A DNA stretch of 64,000 bases from CAWUEZ02 sp963921355 (GCA_963921355.3 OZ001190.1:434001-498000); one strand, 5' to 3'. Counted from the first letter of the stretch, positions 52,571 through 62,037 are shown. Made by a program: numbers and translations. Notes: generated by a model from the sequence alone, not told the origin.

Positions 52571-53868
52571 TCGGACGTTCGCTGCCGCTCGTCGAGGATC
52601 TCGGTGTACACCGCCAGGGTCCGCGCGCACATCTGGTAGCGTGAGAAGTGAGTTCGGGTATGGGCCATGGCTTTCGCGGCCAGGCGTGCCCGTGTCGCCT
52701 CGTCCAACGCCAGCGCGACCCGGATGCCATGGGCTAGCGCACCGGCATCTCCGGGTGGCACCAGCCACCCGGTCTCGCCTTCGATCACCGTCTCGCTCGC
52801 CCCGCCATGGTCGGCGGCAACGATCGGGCGCCCCATCGCCTGAGCCTCGATCATGACCCGTCCGAAGGGCTCAGGATCCAGGCTGGCGGACACCACCACA
52901 TCGGCCAGCTTGTAGGCCGCCGGCATGTCGTCGGTGCGCCCGACAAAGTGCACGTACGGGGCCAGGCCGGCTGCCTGGGCCTGGGCCTCCAGCGCCGCCT
53001 TCGCCGCAGGGTGACCGCTGTCGTCACCGACGAACAGGCAGTGGAACGATCCGGTCTCAAGCTGGGCAAGCGCCTCCAGCAACAGGCCATGGCCTTTCCA
53101 GCCGGTCACCCGGGCCGGCATCATCACGATCGGCACGCCGTCCGGCAGCCGCCATTTGTTGACCAGCCGGACCAGGCGTTCGGCGGGGACGCGGTCGGGG
53201 TCGAACAGATCGACATCGACCCCCCTCGGAATAACCCGCAGCCGCGCCTCGTCCAGGCCGTAATCGGCGAGCAGGCGGTCGGCAACATGGTGCGAGATGG
53301 CGATCACCCGATCCCCCCGCACCATGACCGAATTGTAGAACCGCTTGATCGCGTTCGACGCGGCCGGTCGCTGATGAAACGTGGTCACGAACGGCAGCTG
53401 GTTGCGCCGCGCCGCCCGCCATCCCAACCAGGCGGGGATCCGCGAGCGGGCGTGAACCACATCGACCTGCTCACGATGGAACAGGTCCACCAAGGCGTCG
53501 AAATTGGCCCGCCAGTACAGCGGGTTCTTGCTGTGGATCGGCAGCTCGATATGGGTGGCGCCGACCCGTTCGAGTTCCCGCACCATCGGGCCGCCGTTGG
53601 AGACCACAAGCGACCGCCAGCCGGCATCGACCAGCGCGCCGGCCACATCGACGGTGCCGCGCTCGACGCCGCCGGAGATCATGGCGGGCAGCAACTGAAT
53701 CACCGTCGGCGGTCCGTCCGACTGACCCGGTCGGAACGCCTCGAAATCCCCGGCGACGGTGTTAGGATCGGGCGCGAGTGTCGCGCCGGCCTCAAGCGGC
53801 TCGGTCAACGGCGAATCCAGCCCACGTCTTGGTCCAAAAAACGGGGAGACCCTAGCACAATGACGCAC
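52567..53868 (-). CDS. Glycosyltransferase family 4
   Basis: A GT-B fold enzyme, up to 433 aa. The N-terminal half has LLPAMISGGVERGTVDVA and VVHARSRIPAWLGW. The C-terminal half has the donor-binding MPARVTGWKGHGLLLEAL and the acidic E-x7-E region SLDPEPFGRVMIEAQAMG. The first 40-50 residues look unconserved, so the real start may be later than GTG 53868; no clear Shine-Dalgarno decides. It is first of a four-gene minus-strand operon with GT9 and two Rid genes and is divergent from a hydrolase. Confidence 0.88.
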   Translation of the reverse strand: MRHCARVSPFFGPRRGLDSPLTEPLEAGATLAPDPNTVAGDFEAFRPGQSDGPPTVIQLLPAMISGGVERGTVDVAGALVDAGWRSLVVSNGGPMVRELERVGATHIELPIHSKNPLYWRANFDALVDLFHREQVDVVHARSRIPAWLGWRAARRNQLPFVTTFHQRPAASNAIKRFYNSVMVRGDRVIAISHHVADRLLADYGLDEARLRVIPRGVDVDLFDPDRVPAERLVRLVNKWRLPDGVPIVMMPARVTGWKGHGLLLEALAQLETGSFHCLFVGDDSGHPAAKAALEAQAQAAGLAPYVHFVGRTDDMPAAYKLADVVVSASLDPEPFGRVMIEAQAMGRPIVAADHGGASETVIEGETGWLVPPGDAGALAHGIRVALALDEATRARLAAKAMAHTRTHFSRYQMCARTLAVYTEILDERQRTSE

Positions 53869-54627
53869 GCGTCACAGCCCGGCGAACCCGCTTTCCTGTC
53901 CTCGCCTGCCGGCGACCGGATCGCCTTCTGCCATCGCACGGGCGAAACACCCGGAATTCTCTTCTGCGGCGGCTTTATGTCCGACATGACGGGCACGAAG
54001 GCGATGGCGCTGGACGGATACGCGGCGCGGACGGGCCGATCCTTCACCCGGTTCGATTATTCGGGTCACGGCAGTTCCTCCGGGGCGTTTACCGATGGGA
54101 CGATCGGCCGCTGGCGCGACGACGCTCTCGCCGTGCTCGACGCCGTCGCCACCGGGCCACAGGTGATTGTCGGATCGTCGATGGGCGGGTGGATCGCCCT
54201 GCTCCTCGCCCTGGCCAGACCGGAACGCGTGGCGGGGCTGGTCGGCGTTGCCGCAGCGCCGGATTTCACAGAGGACCTGATGTGGGCGGAGTTCGACGAG
54301 GAAGTCCGTGAGACCCTCCGGGCCGAGCGCATCCACCGCGAGCCCTCGGACTATTCCGACGAGCCCTACGCCATCACCATGGACCTGATCGAGGAGGGCC
54401 GGCAGCACCTGCTGCTGCGGGCCCCGATCCCGATCTCAGTTCCGGTCCGCCTGCTGCACGGCATGCGGGACGCCGACGTCCCGCACCGCCTGTCGCTGCT
54501 GCTGGCCGACCGTCTGGAAAGCGATGATGTGGAAGTCCACCTGGTTAAAGACGGCGACCACCGGCTGTCGACCGCCCGCGATCTGGGTCTGCTGGAGGCG
54601 GCGGTCGCAGAGCTGGCCGGCGCCTAG
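53860..54627 (+). CDS. Alpha/beta hydrolase
   Basis: A 255-aa alpha/beta hydrolase. The nucleophile elbow is GSSMGGW (Ser near 109), the oxyanion region is LFCGGFMSDMTG, the acid is likely in GMRDADVP and the catalytic His in KDGDHRLS. It resembles the ABHD10-like thioesterase/esterase group. ATG 53860 follows GGGGAGA. Its start lies within the divergent GT4 gene start, so promoters overlap. Confidence 0.85.
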   Translation: MTHASQPGEPAFLSSPAGDRIAFCHRTGETPGILFCGGFMSDMTGTKAMALDGYAARTGRSFTRFDYSGHGSSSGAFTDGTIGRWRDDALAVLDAVATGPQVIVGSSMGGWIALLLALARPERVAGLVGVAAAPDFTEDLMWAEFDEEVRETLRAERIHREPSDYSDEPYAITMDLIEEGRQHLLLRAPIPISVPVRLLHGMRDADVPHRLSLLLADRLESDDVEVHLVKDGDHRLSTARDLGLLEAAVAELAGA

Positions 54628-54658
54628 TGGCCTGGGACGTTGGTTTTAGGTCCGCGCG

Positions 54659-55405
54659 CTACTGCGGCAACCGGATGATGGCGCAGGTGCCGACGCCCTG
54701 TCGCGAACGCAATTCCAGCGTGCCGCCCATGCGGACCAGGACCTGACGGACCATGTTGAGTCCCATGCCGGAGCCCAGATCGCCGTGGACACCGACGCTG
54801 CCGGCAAGGGCGCTGTCGTTCGGCCGCATCTGGCGGGCGAGTTCTTCCGCCTCCATGCCGATGCCCGTATCGCTGACCACGAACACCGCCACATTGTCCA
54901 TCGGTTGCCGCCGGGCCATCACCGACACGCGGCCGCCGCGCGGCGTGAACTTGATCGCATTGGTGATCAGGTTGTTCAGGACGATAGTCAGGGCTTCGGT
55001 ATTGATCCGCAGCTCCGGCATGTCTTCGGCGATGTCGAGTTCAAGCGCCACGCCCCGGGCGTCCGCCATGGCACGGTACAGCTCAACCGTGCTGGTCAGG
55101 ACCTCGATGACCGCCGAACGGTCGTCGGCCAGCGCATCTTCGTGTCCCGAAACCAGCAGCCGCTCGCAGAGTGACAGCATGCGGCCGGTGGCCTGGTGGG
55201 CGAGGGTTGCGTACTCGCCGTATTTCGGGTCGCCGAGCGGGCCGAACCGCTCGTCCTTCATCACCTCCATGATGGCCGTGAGCGCGTTCAGCGGATTGCG
55301 CAGTTCGTGCGCGACCTCGCGCAGCTGCGCCGCCGTGGCGTCGGTCATACGGGACTCGTCCTCCGCCGGGATCGAGTCGTTGTTCGATGCAGGTGCGGTC
55401 ATCAT
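54659..55405 (-). CDS. Soluble sensor histidine kinase
   Basis: About 248 aa, with no transmembrane segment or input domain. The dimerisation helix carries the phosphorylated His in REVAHELRNPLNAL (near residue 35). The ATPase domain has N-box NNLITNAIKFTPRGG, G1 box VSDTGIGM and G2 box GSGMGLNMV. The start is one of two adjacent ATGs (55405, 55402). No response regulator gene is adjacent, so its partner lies elsewhere. Confidence 0.88.
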   Translation of the reverse strand: MMTAPASNNDSIPAEDESRMTDATAAQLREVAHELRNPLNALTAIMEVMKDERFGPLGDPKYGEYATLAHQATGRMLSLCERLLVSGHEDALADDRSAVIEVLTSTVELYRAMADARGVALELDIAEDMPELRINTEALTIVLNNLITNAIKFTPRGGRVSVMARRQPMDNVAVFVVSDTGIGMEAEELARQMRPNDSALAGSVGVHGDLGSGMGLNMVRQVLVRMGGTLELRSRQGVGTCAIIRLPQ

Positions 55406-55436
55406 ACAGTCAGTATCCCACACCAGGGATTACCCG

Positions 55437-56213
55437 AAGGTTAACCTGCTCGGCCCCGCCATTGCCGGATTCCTGTTGCTGAGTGCGCCGGTAGCCGCGC
55501 AGTCAGGCCCTCCTCCGCAGGCGACGTCGGACCCGGCCCAGGCCGCGATTTACGGGCGCTGTCTGGTCGAGGCGCGCAATCAGCCGCAAGCCGCCTATGA
55601 CGAGGCGCTCAGGTGGTTCGAGGCCGGCGGCGGGCTGCCGGCACGCCATTGCGCGGCGGTTGCCCTGATCTCCCTCAAGGCGTTCGCGGAAGGTGCGAGC
55701 CGGTTGGAACGCCTGGCAACCGAGGTCGAGGACTCCCGCCAGGACCTGCGCATCGGGCTGCTGACCCAGGCGGCTCAAGCCTGGCTGCTCGCCGGCCGCG
55801 CGGAGCGGGCGGAGCGCCTGCAGTCGCTGGTTGTCACCGCCCTGCCGGAAGATCCGGAGATCCGCATCGACCGTGCGATCACCCGACTGGGTCTGAAACA
55901 GTACTGGGAAGCCATCGAGGATCTCGACGCCGCGCTGGATTTCGGCGTTCCCGACCCCGAGATCTACCTCTACAGGGCGGTCGCCTACCGCTCCCTGGAT
56001 GTCCTGGATCTGGCGTCTGACGACCTCGACCGGGCTTTGGCGCTCGACGGCGATCACCCGGAGGTCTGGCTCGAGCGCGGAGTGCTGGCGCGCAAGGCCG
56101 GTGACAGGGAGGGCGCGCGCACCGCCTGGCTGACGGTTCTACGCCTGGTCCCCAACGGACGGGCGGCGGATGTCGCCCGCGCCCAGCTGGAGGCGCTGGA
56201 CGTCGCTCAATAG
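55437..56213 (+). CDS. Secreted/periplasmic TPR-repeat protein with no canonical start codon
   Basis: A frame of about 258 codons. It begins with a signal-peptide-like stretch (NLLGPAIAGFLLLSAPVAAQ), then helical TPR-like repeats, clearest at about 145-245 (DRAITRLGLKQYWEAIEDLDAAL, YRAVAYRSLDVLDLASDDL, ERGVLARKAGDREGA). No ATG or GTG lies at the expected place. AGGGA (55425-55429) stands seven bases ahead of AAG 55437-55439, exactly where an ATG would be expected; CTG 55446 is another possibility. So the start may have mutated from ATG to AAG. It is divergent from the histidine kinase. Confidence 0.65.
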   Translation, partial: KVNLLGPAIAGFLLLSAPVAAQSGPPPQATSDPAQAAIYGRCLVEARNQPQAAYDEALRWFEAGGGLPARHCAAVALISLKAFAEGASRLERLATEVEDSRQDLRIGLLTQAAQAWLLAGRAERAERLQSLVVTALPEDPEIRIDRAITRLGLKQYWEAIEDLDAALDFGVPDPEIYLYRAVAYRSLDVLDLASDDLDRALALDGDHPEVWLERGVLARKAGDREGARTAWLTVLRLVPNGRAADVARAQLEALDVAQ

Positions 56214-56253
56214 CGGAATTCCGGGCCCGACAGCCGGCGCTGCCGGTGCTCCG

Positions 56254-56619
56254 TCAGACCGCCTCTTCCGTTTCCTCAGGCGCCGCTTCGGCGTCCAGAA
56301 TCAGTCCGGCGAATTCGGAGAGGAAAACCGAGCCTTTGACCGTCCGCTGAACCAGCACGCTGCGGCGGTCGCTGTCGTCGACCTTGCGTCTCAGGAAACC
56401 GAGTGCGCACAGCCGGTCCAAGGCGCGCGTCACCGCCGGTTTGGAGACGTTGAGGATGCTGGCCAGGCCGCGGACGGTATGCGGTGGGCTGGTCAGATAC
56501 ACCGACAGCAGGAGCGCCATCTGCCGGGCGGTCAGATCGGGCCCGTCACGCCGAACGCTGGCCAGCGTGGCCTGACGCCACAGATTGAGCACACGATGTT
56601 GATGATCGGAGCGGTGCAT
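56254..56619 (-). CDS. MarR family transcriptional regulator
   Basis: A 121-aa winged-helix protein: LTARQMALLLSVYL, then the recognition region VRGLASILNVSKPAVTRALDRLCALGFLRRKVDDSDRRSVLV. It ends with an acidic tail. It is slightly shorter than usual at the N-terminus. Lies between the TPR gene and the aminopeptidase; its target is unclear. Confidence 0.85.
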   Translation of the reverse strand: MHRSDHQHRVLNLWRQATLASVRRDGPDLTARQMALLLSVYLTSPPHTVRGLASILNVSKPAVTRALDRLCALGFLRRKVDDSDRRSVLVQRTVKGSVFLSEFAGLILDAEAAPEETEEAV

Positions 56620-56732
56620 CGATCGGTTCGGGCTCCCCTTCCCCCCAGCTTCGATGTGGCAGGCCTTCGTTTCGCAGCCGGATTGACACTACCGATTCGA
56701 GACCGGAAGGAAAAGCGGGAACGGTGCCTGCA

Positions 56733-58118
56733 TCACCCTTTGTAGCGATTTTCAATCAAACGGAACGCCGCCCGCACGCCCTGGGCCTCGCCGCCCTCGG
56801 GCCGACCGGGCCGTTCCTTGGGATTCCAGGCGATCAGGTCGACATGAATCCAGGGAATCGAGGACGAAACGAAATGCTCGAGAAACAGGGCTGCCGTGAT
56901 CGCGCCGGCGAACGGTCCGCTGCCTGTGTTCGACAGATCCGCGATCTTGGTCTTCAGCATCGCCTTGTAGGGTTGGTGCAAAGGCAGCCGCCACAGCGGG
57001 TCCTCCTGCTCGACGCCATGGCGCAGCAGGTCGGCAGCGACCGTTTCGTCGTTGCAGAACATGGCCGGCAGTTCGGGGCCCAGGGCGACCCGGGCCGCTC
57101 CCGTCAAAGTGGCGAAATCGATCACCAGATCCGGGCTCTCGGTCATCGCTTCGTCCAAGGCGTCGCACAGTACCAGGCGGCCTTCCGCGTCGGTGTTGCC
57201 GATCTCGACGGTCGTGCCCTTTCGGGTCTTGATGATGTCCATCGGCAGAAACGCATTGCCGGACACCATGTTCATGACCGCCGGAACCAGGACACGCAGG
57301 CGCACCGGCAATCCCGCCACCATGATCATCCGCGCAAGCGCAAGGACCTGCGCGGATCCTCCCATATCCTTCTTCATCAGCAGCATGCCGTTGGACGGCT
57401 TCAGGTCGTAGCCGCCGGTGTCGAAGCACACCCCTTTGCCGACCAGGGTGACCTTCGGGTCCGTGGCCTTGCCCCAGGTGATGTCGATCAGGCGCGGCGC
57501 GTCGTCGGCTCCCCGCCCGACGGCATGGATGGTTGGGTAGTTCTTCTTCAGCAGCTGATCGCCGACCAGGACCGAGATCTTGGCTTTGAACTCCTTGGCG
57601 AGGGCCTTTGCGGCATCCGCCAGCTCGCTCGGGCGCAGGTCGGAGCCCGGCGTGTTGATCAGGTCGCGGGCCAGACCTGTTGCCGCCGCCGCGTTCTCGA
57701 CATAGTCGCGATCGGCCGCCTTCGGCCAGACCAGCTCGGCCTCGACTTCGGCCATCGCGGTGTAGCGGGTGAACCGATAGGTGGCCAGCGCCCAGCCGGT
57801 CGCTGCCCGGGTCGCGTCGGCCGGGGTCAGATCGGCGTCGATCGCGTAGCGTCCGGCGGGCAGCGCGCCGGGCAGGCCCGCATAGTCCCAGGTGCCGGTA
57901 TGCGTCAGGCTCTCGACCCCCAGCAGGACCCGGCAGAGCTGGCCGCCGCTGTCCGGCACCAGGGAGATCTCGCCGACTTTGCCTTTGAACCCGGTTGACG
58001 CGATCCAGGTCTTAACGCCGGTCTCCGCATCGACGGCCCAGGCCTCGAGGCTCGCCGCGGTGACCGGCGTGATGGGAATCGTCCCGGTGGTGGCGCGGGC
58101 GACAAGGTTGAAGGCCAC
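56733..58118 (-). CDS. M17 leucyl aminopeptidase family protein
   Basis: A 461-aa cytosolic metallopeptidase. The C-terminal catalytic domain shows VGKGVCFDTGGYDLKPS (Lys and Asp metal ligands), MLLMKKDMGGSA and NTDAEGRLVLCDAL (the M17 signature). The N-terminal half is variable, as in the family. GTG 58118 is chosen because AGGAGG lies at proper spacing and 66 codons further upstream look non-coding. Likely removes N-terminal residues in peptide turnover. Confidence 0.93.
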   Translation of the reverse strand: MAFNLVARATTGTIPITPVTAASLEAWAVDAETGVKTWIASTGFKGKVGEISLVPDSGGQLCRVLLGVESLTHTGTWDYAGLPGALPAGRYAIDADLTPADATRAATGWALATYRFTRYTAMAEVEAELVWPKAADRDYVENAAAATGLARDLINTPGSDLRPSELADAAKALAKEFKAKISVLVGDQLLKKNYPTIHAVGRGADDAPRLIDITWGKATDPKVTLVGKGVCFDTGGYDLKPSNGMLLMKKDMGGSAQVLALARMIMVAGLPVRLRVLVPAVMNMVSGNAFLPMDIIKTRKGTTVEIGNTDAEGRLVLCDALDEAMTESPDLVIDFATLTGAARVALGPELPAMFCNDETVAADLLRHGVEQEDPLWRLPLHQPYKAMLKTKIADLSNTGSGPFAGAITAALFLEHFVSSSIPWIHVDLIAWNPKERPGRPEGGEAQGVRAAFRLIENRYKG

Positions 58119-58327
58119 GGCGTATCCTCCTGAGGCAGAGCAGGGTGCAAGTCGGGCCGCCGACCCTTGTTTCACGCCCGGGCGGTGCATGCTCACAGTC
58201 CAGGCGGATCGGCGCGTTCGCTTTCGGATATACTCGCGGAAGTGCAATCGGTACAAGCGAGCGCCACCGTCTCGCGATAGGGTCGCAGGGTGCGAATGGG
58301 GACCACCGGGATGCAAAGGGGTCGGTC

Positions 58328-58981
58328 ATGTCCGACATGACGCTGGTCATCGGCAACAAGAACTACTCGAGCTGATCACTGCGCGCCTGGCTGGTGGTTC
58401 AGCACGCCGGCTTCACGCCGAAGGAGGTGCTGCTGCCCCTGGATGTGCCGGGCTACAAGGCCGAACTGCTGAAGCACTCGCCCTCGGGACGGGTACCCTG
58501 CCTGATCCACGGGGATCTGTCGGTCTGGGACAGCCTGGCGATCGGCGAGTACATGGCGGACATCGCACCACAGGCCCGGTTGTGGCCCGAGAACCTTGAG
58601 GCACGGGCCCTGGCACGGGCGATTTCGGCCGAGATGCACAGCGGCTTCAGCGCGCTGCGCACCCACATGCCGATGAACATGCGATCACGCTTCCCGGGCG
58701 AAGGGCGGAAGCCCGGGGTCCAGAAGGACATCGACCGCATCAAGGCGATCTGGCGGATGTGCCGGGACCGCTTTGCCGCCGACGGTCCGTACCTGTTCGG
58801 CGGATTCACCGTGGCTGATGCCATGTATGCCCCGGTGGTCAGCCGTTTCCGTACCTTCGAGGTCGACCTCGGCGAGACCGAACAGGCCTATGCCGACGCG
58901 ATCTGGGCCGATGAGGCGATGCGGACCTGGGTCGAGGCCGCCGAGCACGAGCCGATGGTGATCGACTCGGCGGAGTTCTAG
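58328..58981 (+). pseudogene. Glutathione S-transferase, broken by an in-frame TGA
   Basis: One frame of 218 codons from ATG 58328 to TAG 58979-58981, interrupted at codon 16 by TGA (58373-58375). The context NKNYSS-stop-SLRAWL is the start of the GST thioredoxin-like domain, where relatives have Trp (SSWSLR); a single TGG to TGA change explains it. Beyond it the domain (HSPSGRVPCLI, then a helical C-terminal domain FGGFTVADAMYAPVVSRF) is intact. Restart at GTG 58394 would lose the N-terminal strand and the Ser region that binds glutathione. Confidence 0.85.
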
Positions 58982-59041
58982 ATCGGATCATGTTTTGACG
59001 GAAACACTCTGGTTTCCGGCACAACATGTGAATCCGATCTA
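58979..59041. repeat. Palindromic repeat starting on the gst stop codon
   Basis: TAGATCGGAT (58979-58988) pairs with ATCCGATCTA (59032-59041); the arms go on imperfectly (CATGTT / AACATG), with GGAAAC and GTTTCC inside. The left arm begins with the gst stop TAG. Confidence 0.7.
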
Positions 59042-59052
59042 AATCATAGAGT

Positions 59053-59116
59053 TAGAGCAGATTCACCTGTCAGATGGACCGCCAACGGCGATTCCATCTG
59101 ACACGGATCTGCTCTA
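59053..59116. repeat. TAGAGCA...TGCTCTA palindromic repeat, second copy
   Basis: Same outer ends as the element at 46878-46929, with inner arms GTCAGATGG and CCATCTGAC. It lies between the gst remnant and the convergent oxygenase remnant. Confidence 0.7.
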
Positions 59117-59144
59117 GATCCTGGACTGACAGCCGGGATTCGAT

Positions 59145-59987
59145 CTAGTCGATCAGCGTGTCCGCGCGCCGGTCCGCCCGCTCGAAATGGACCGGTAGGG
59201 CTCGTCCATACAATTGCTGGGCACGCTCCGGTGTCGCCACCATGTCCGGTTCCTCGACATAGGACAGGATTGCGACGTAGCGCGGGCGGGCTCCGAAGAG
59301 GGGTGCGACCCGGTGGAGACTGTAGCGCCCCCGAAATAGCTGAAGGTCTCCGGGTTCGAGATGCAGTGTGCGGACCTGGTCAGACGTCCCGTCCAGGACA
59401 CGGGCCACTTCGTCGAAGTTCTCGTTGCCCGCGTGGTTTCGGATCGCGGGCGCGTATTCGAAAGCACCGCCTTACTCGGCATTCTGAATGGCGAGCGTCA
59501 CGGTGAAGTTGTTTGTATCGAAATGCCAGGGAAAGCCGGGGCCTTCTTCCGCCAAGTTGACGATCACGTCCGCCAGCGGGTCGGCATAGCGAAAGAACGC
59601 TTGCTCCTGCAGACAGTCGCGGATGAAGGCATCGAAGCCCGGTGCATCGTGAACCATCCGAAGCGCACCATCCGGCGCGAAATTGTCGGCCGGAACAAAG
59701 GCATTGGAGCGATCGAAAAACCGCCGTTTCGGGTGCATCACCGGCAGGCTGGGGTCGTCCTCGGTGAAATACGCATTCGTACGCGAGAAGGTCCGGTGGG
59801 CGTGGACCGCGGTGCGGTCGGCCTCCTCGGCCAGCAGCGACACTCCTGGCGCGGTCAGGAAACCGCGCAGCACCGCGCATCCATCCTGGGCCATTTCCCG
59901 GCGGGCCTCGGCGACCCGCTCGGCCAGGGCCGGGCCGGGGCGATCGATCGGATACCGTGAGAGATCGATAAGGTCGGTGTAGTCCAT
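59145..59987 (-). pseudogene. PhyH-like 2OG-Fe(II) oxygenase, broken by an in-frame TAA
   Basis: A frame of about 280 codons from ATG 59987 (GGAGG ahead) to 59145. TAA at 59474-59472 follows LAIQNAE and is followed in frame by GGAFEYAPAIRNH, normal family sequence, so one base change made it. The first part has the iron-binding HxD (PWHFDTNN). The distal His (YSLHRV) and the Arg that holds 2-oxoglutarate (GARPRYVAIL) come after the stop, so the truncated protein should be inactive. It resembles phytanoyl-CoA dioxygenase/halogenase-like relatives; substrate unknown. Confidence 0.8.
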
Positions 59988-60102
59988 AAGGCGGCCCTCC
60001 GGATCCGTCGTACCCCCAGCTGATCTCACAGAGCCTGTTCTGTCTCTCGCGAATCCGACGTCTTCGCTCTCGGCGCGACCGCACGCATCATGGACGACCT
60101 CT

Positions 60103-61449
60103 TCAGCCAGCAGCCGGCCCCGCCAGGGCGCGAACCCGAGGGTAGTAGGCGTAGAGCGTGATGGCCCGCGCGCTCATGAACACGAGATAGGCCGCCCAAA
60201 GACCGTGGTTGCCGAAGGCGGTGGCCAGGGGCCAACCGGCCGCCAGGAAGATCGCGAGCGATGCCAGCATGGCGTTGCGCATCTCAGCGGTCCGGGTCGC
60301 GCCGATGAAGATCCCGTCTAGCTGGAACGCCCACACCGAAATCACTGGCAATACCATCGCCCAGAGCAGGTACTGGTCGGCGGTCGCCCGGACCGTCTCG
60401 ATCCCGGTCAGCCCGTCGATCATCCAGCCCCCCACCAGCAGATACGTCGCCGAAACCCCGACACCGACAGCGGCCGCGCAGACCGTGCCGGCCCGCACCA
60501 CCGCGTCCAGCTGCCGGCGGTCCCGGGCGCCGACGGAACGGCCCACAAGGGCCTCGGTGGCGTGGGCGAATCCGTCCAGGCCGAAAGCCGCCACCATCTG
60601 GAAGATCATCAGGACGGCATTGGCGGCCAGGGTGATCTCGCCGAGCGAGGCCGACCAGCTCATGAAGAAGGCCGAGCCGGTCAGCAGGCTGACCGTGCGC
60701 ACGAAGATGTCGCCATTCACGGCCATCATGTCGCGCAGCCGCCGCCAGTCGAGAATCCGCCGCCGGTCGAACCGGCCGCCGGACGCATCAAGCAGGCGGC
60801 GCGCCAAAGCCAACCCGACCATGAGTCCGACCGTCTGGCCGATCACCGCTGCCCAGGCCACACCGTCGACATCCATGCCGACCCCGAACACCAGGACGAC
60901 GTCGAGAACGACGTTGATGCCGTTGACGACCACCTGCTGGATGAGCCCATAGCGGGCGTTCTGCATGCCCAGGAACCAGCCCAGCAGGCCCTGATTGGCG
61001 AGTGCGAGGGGTGCGGCGATTGCGCGGATCGAGAAGTACTCCGCCGCGTGGCCCTGAACCGCCTCGGTGCCGCCGAGCCAGGTGAGCGCAAAATCGCCGA
61101 TCGGCCCACGGGCGAGCGCCACCGCGCCGCCGAACACCCCCGCCAGCACCATGGCCCGGGCCAGCAGGGCGCGTGCCTCGTCCGGATTGCGCGCACCGAC
61201 CGCTTGAGACACCAGACCGGTCGTGCCCATGCGCAGGAAACCAAACGCCCAGTAGACGTAGTTGAACACCAGAGTCCCGAGCGCGACCCCACCGATGAAG
61301 GCCGGATCGTCGAGATGTCCCACCACCGCCGTATCGGCGGCGCCGACCAGCGGCACCGTCAGATTGGACAGGATTAACGGCCAGGCGAGCGCCCAAACAC
61401 GCGCATAGGTATTGCGCGGCTCAATCGGATCGGATCGGGTCGACGACAT
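60103..61449 (-). CDS. MATE family efflux transporter (DinF-like)
   Basis: A 448-aa transporter with twelve predicted helices in two halves. The N-terminal motif LAWPLILSNLTVPLVGAADTAVVGHL and GTTGLVSQAVGARNPDEA are typical of DinF-type MATE proteins, which export organic cations with Na+ or H+. Length normal. It ends 115 bases before the start of the broken oxygenase gene. Confidence 0.92.
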   Translation of the reverse strand: MSSTRSDPIEPRNTYARVWALAWPLILSNLTVPLVGAADTAVVGHLDDPAFIGGVALGTLVFNYVYWAFGFLRMGTTGLVSQAVGARNPDEARALLARAMVLAGVFGGAVALARGPIGDFALTWLGGTEAVQGHAAEYFSIRAIAAPLALANQGLLGWFLGMQNARYGLIQQVVVNGINVVLDVVLVFGVGMDVDGVAWAAVIGQTVGLMVGLALARRLLDASGGRFDRRRILDWRRLRDMMAVNGDIFVRTVSLLTGSAFFMSWSASLGEITLAANAVLMIFQMVAAFGLDGFAHATEALVGRSVGARDRRQLDAVVRAGTVCAAAVGVGVSATYLLVGGWMIDGLTGIETVRATADQYLLWAMVLPVISVWAFQLDGIFIGATRTAEMRNAMLASLAIFLAAGWPLATAFGNHGLWAAYLVFMSARAITLYAYYPRVRALAGPAAG

Positions 61450-61660
61450 GCTTTGAAACCGATCGAAAGGTGGGCGTAGCGGGGCGGGACACCCACCCTA
61501 TCCCACAATTCATCCGGGGACATCCCCGGGCAGGGACGCCTTGGTTAACCGTATAAGTCACTGAATTTTCTTCCAGAAACGACTGAAGGCCTGAGAGGGT
61601 CTCTCTCAGGCCTTCTGACGTTCGCGTCCCGGACGGGGCATCAGGTGGGGAGAGGGGGAC
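61450..61660. other. Gene-free region with a strong hairpin
   Basis: AAGGCCTGAGAG (61586-61597) pairs perfectly with CTCTCAGGCCTT (61603-61614) around a 5-base loop. There is no U-tract on either strand, so it may be a structural or weak terminator element. Nothing else recognised. Confidence 0.5.
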
Positions 61661-61981
61661 ATGCCCCGATCCGAAAGCACTTCCAACTTAGAGCTTCCTA
61701 ATGTAATGTGCAATAGAATTTTTTATTTCAGAACGAAAGGCAGACCGGTGAAACGGAGGGTCTTCACACAACGCCGTCACGCCGAAATCGTCGCCCGACG
61801 GCGATTGAAGGTAGCGACCTGGATCGGCACACCGATCGCCGTCGCCGCCTTTGTCTGGGAGGTCGTCGCGGGTGCCGGGACCCCTATGCTCGGACCTGTT
61901 GCATTCGCGATGGTGATTGTCGCGTACACGTTATCAATGTTTCGCGTCCACTCCCTGACCGGCGAATGGACGTTCTTCTGA
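61661..61981 (+). CDS. Small hypothetical membrane protein
   Basis: Up to 106 aa. A basic stretch (KRRVFTQRRHAEIVARRR) precedes two hydrophobic helices (about 50-68 and 75-92). The first 29 codons are AT-rich and unlike the rest, so GTG 61748, after AAAGG, may be the true start. No family recognised. Confidence 0.5.
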   Translation: MPRSESTSNLELPNVMCNRIFYFRTKGRPVKRRVFTQRRHAEIVARRRLKVATWIGTPIAVAAFVWEVVAGAGTPMLGPVAFAMVIVAYTLSMFRVHSLTGEWTFF

Positions 61982-62037
61982 AAACGCCAGTGTTGTCAGG
62001 AGTTGGCGGCTAAGAAGTTGGCAGGCCGGGCGGCGGG

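Noticed and set aside
58373..58375. Selenocysteine at the GST TGA
   Set aside because: The codon aligns with a conserved Trp, not Cys, and no SECIS-like hairpin is evident right after it.
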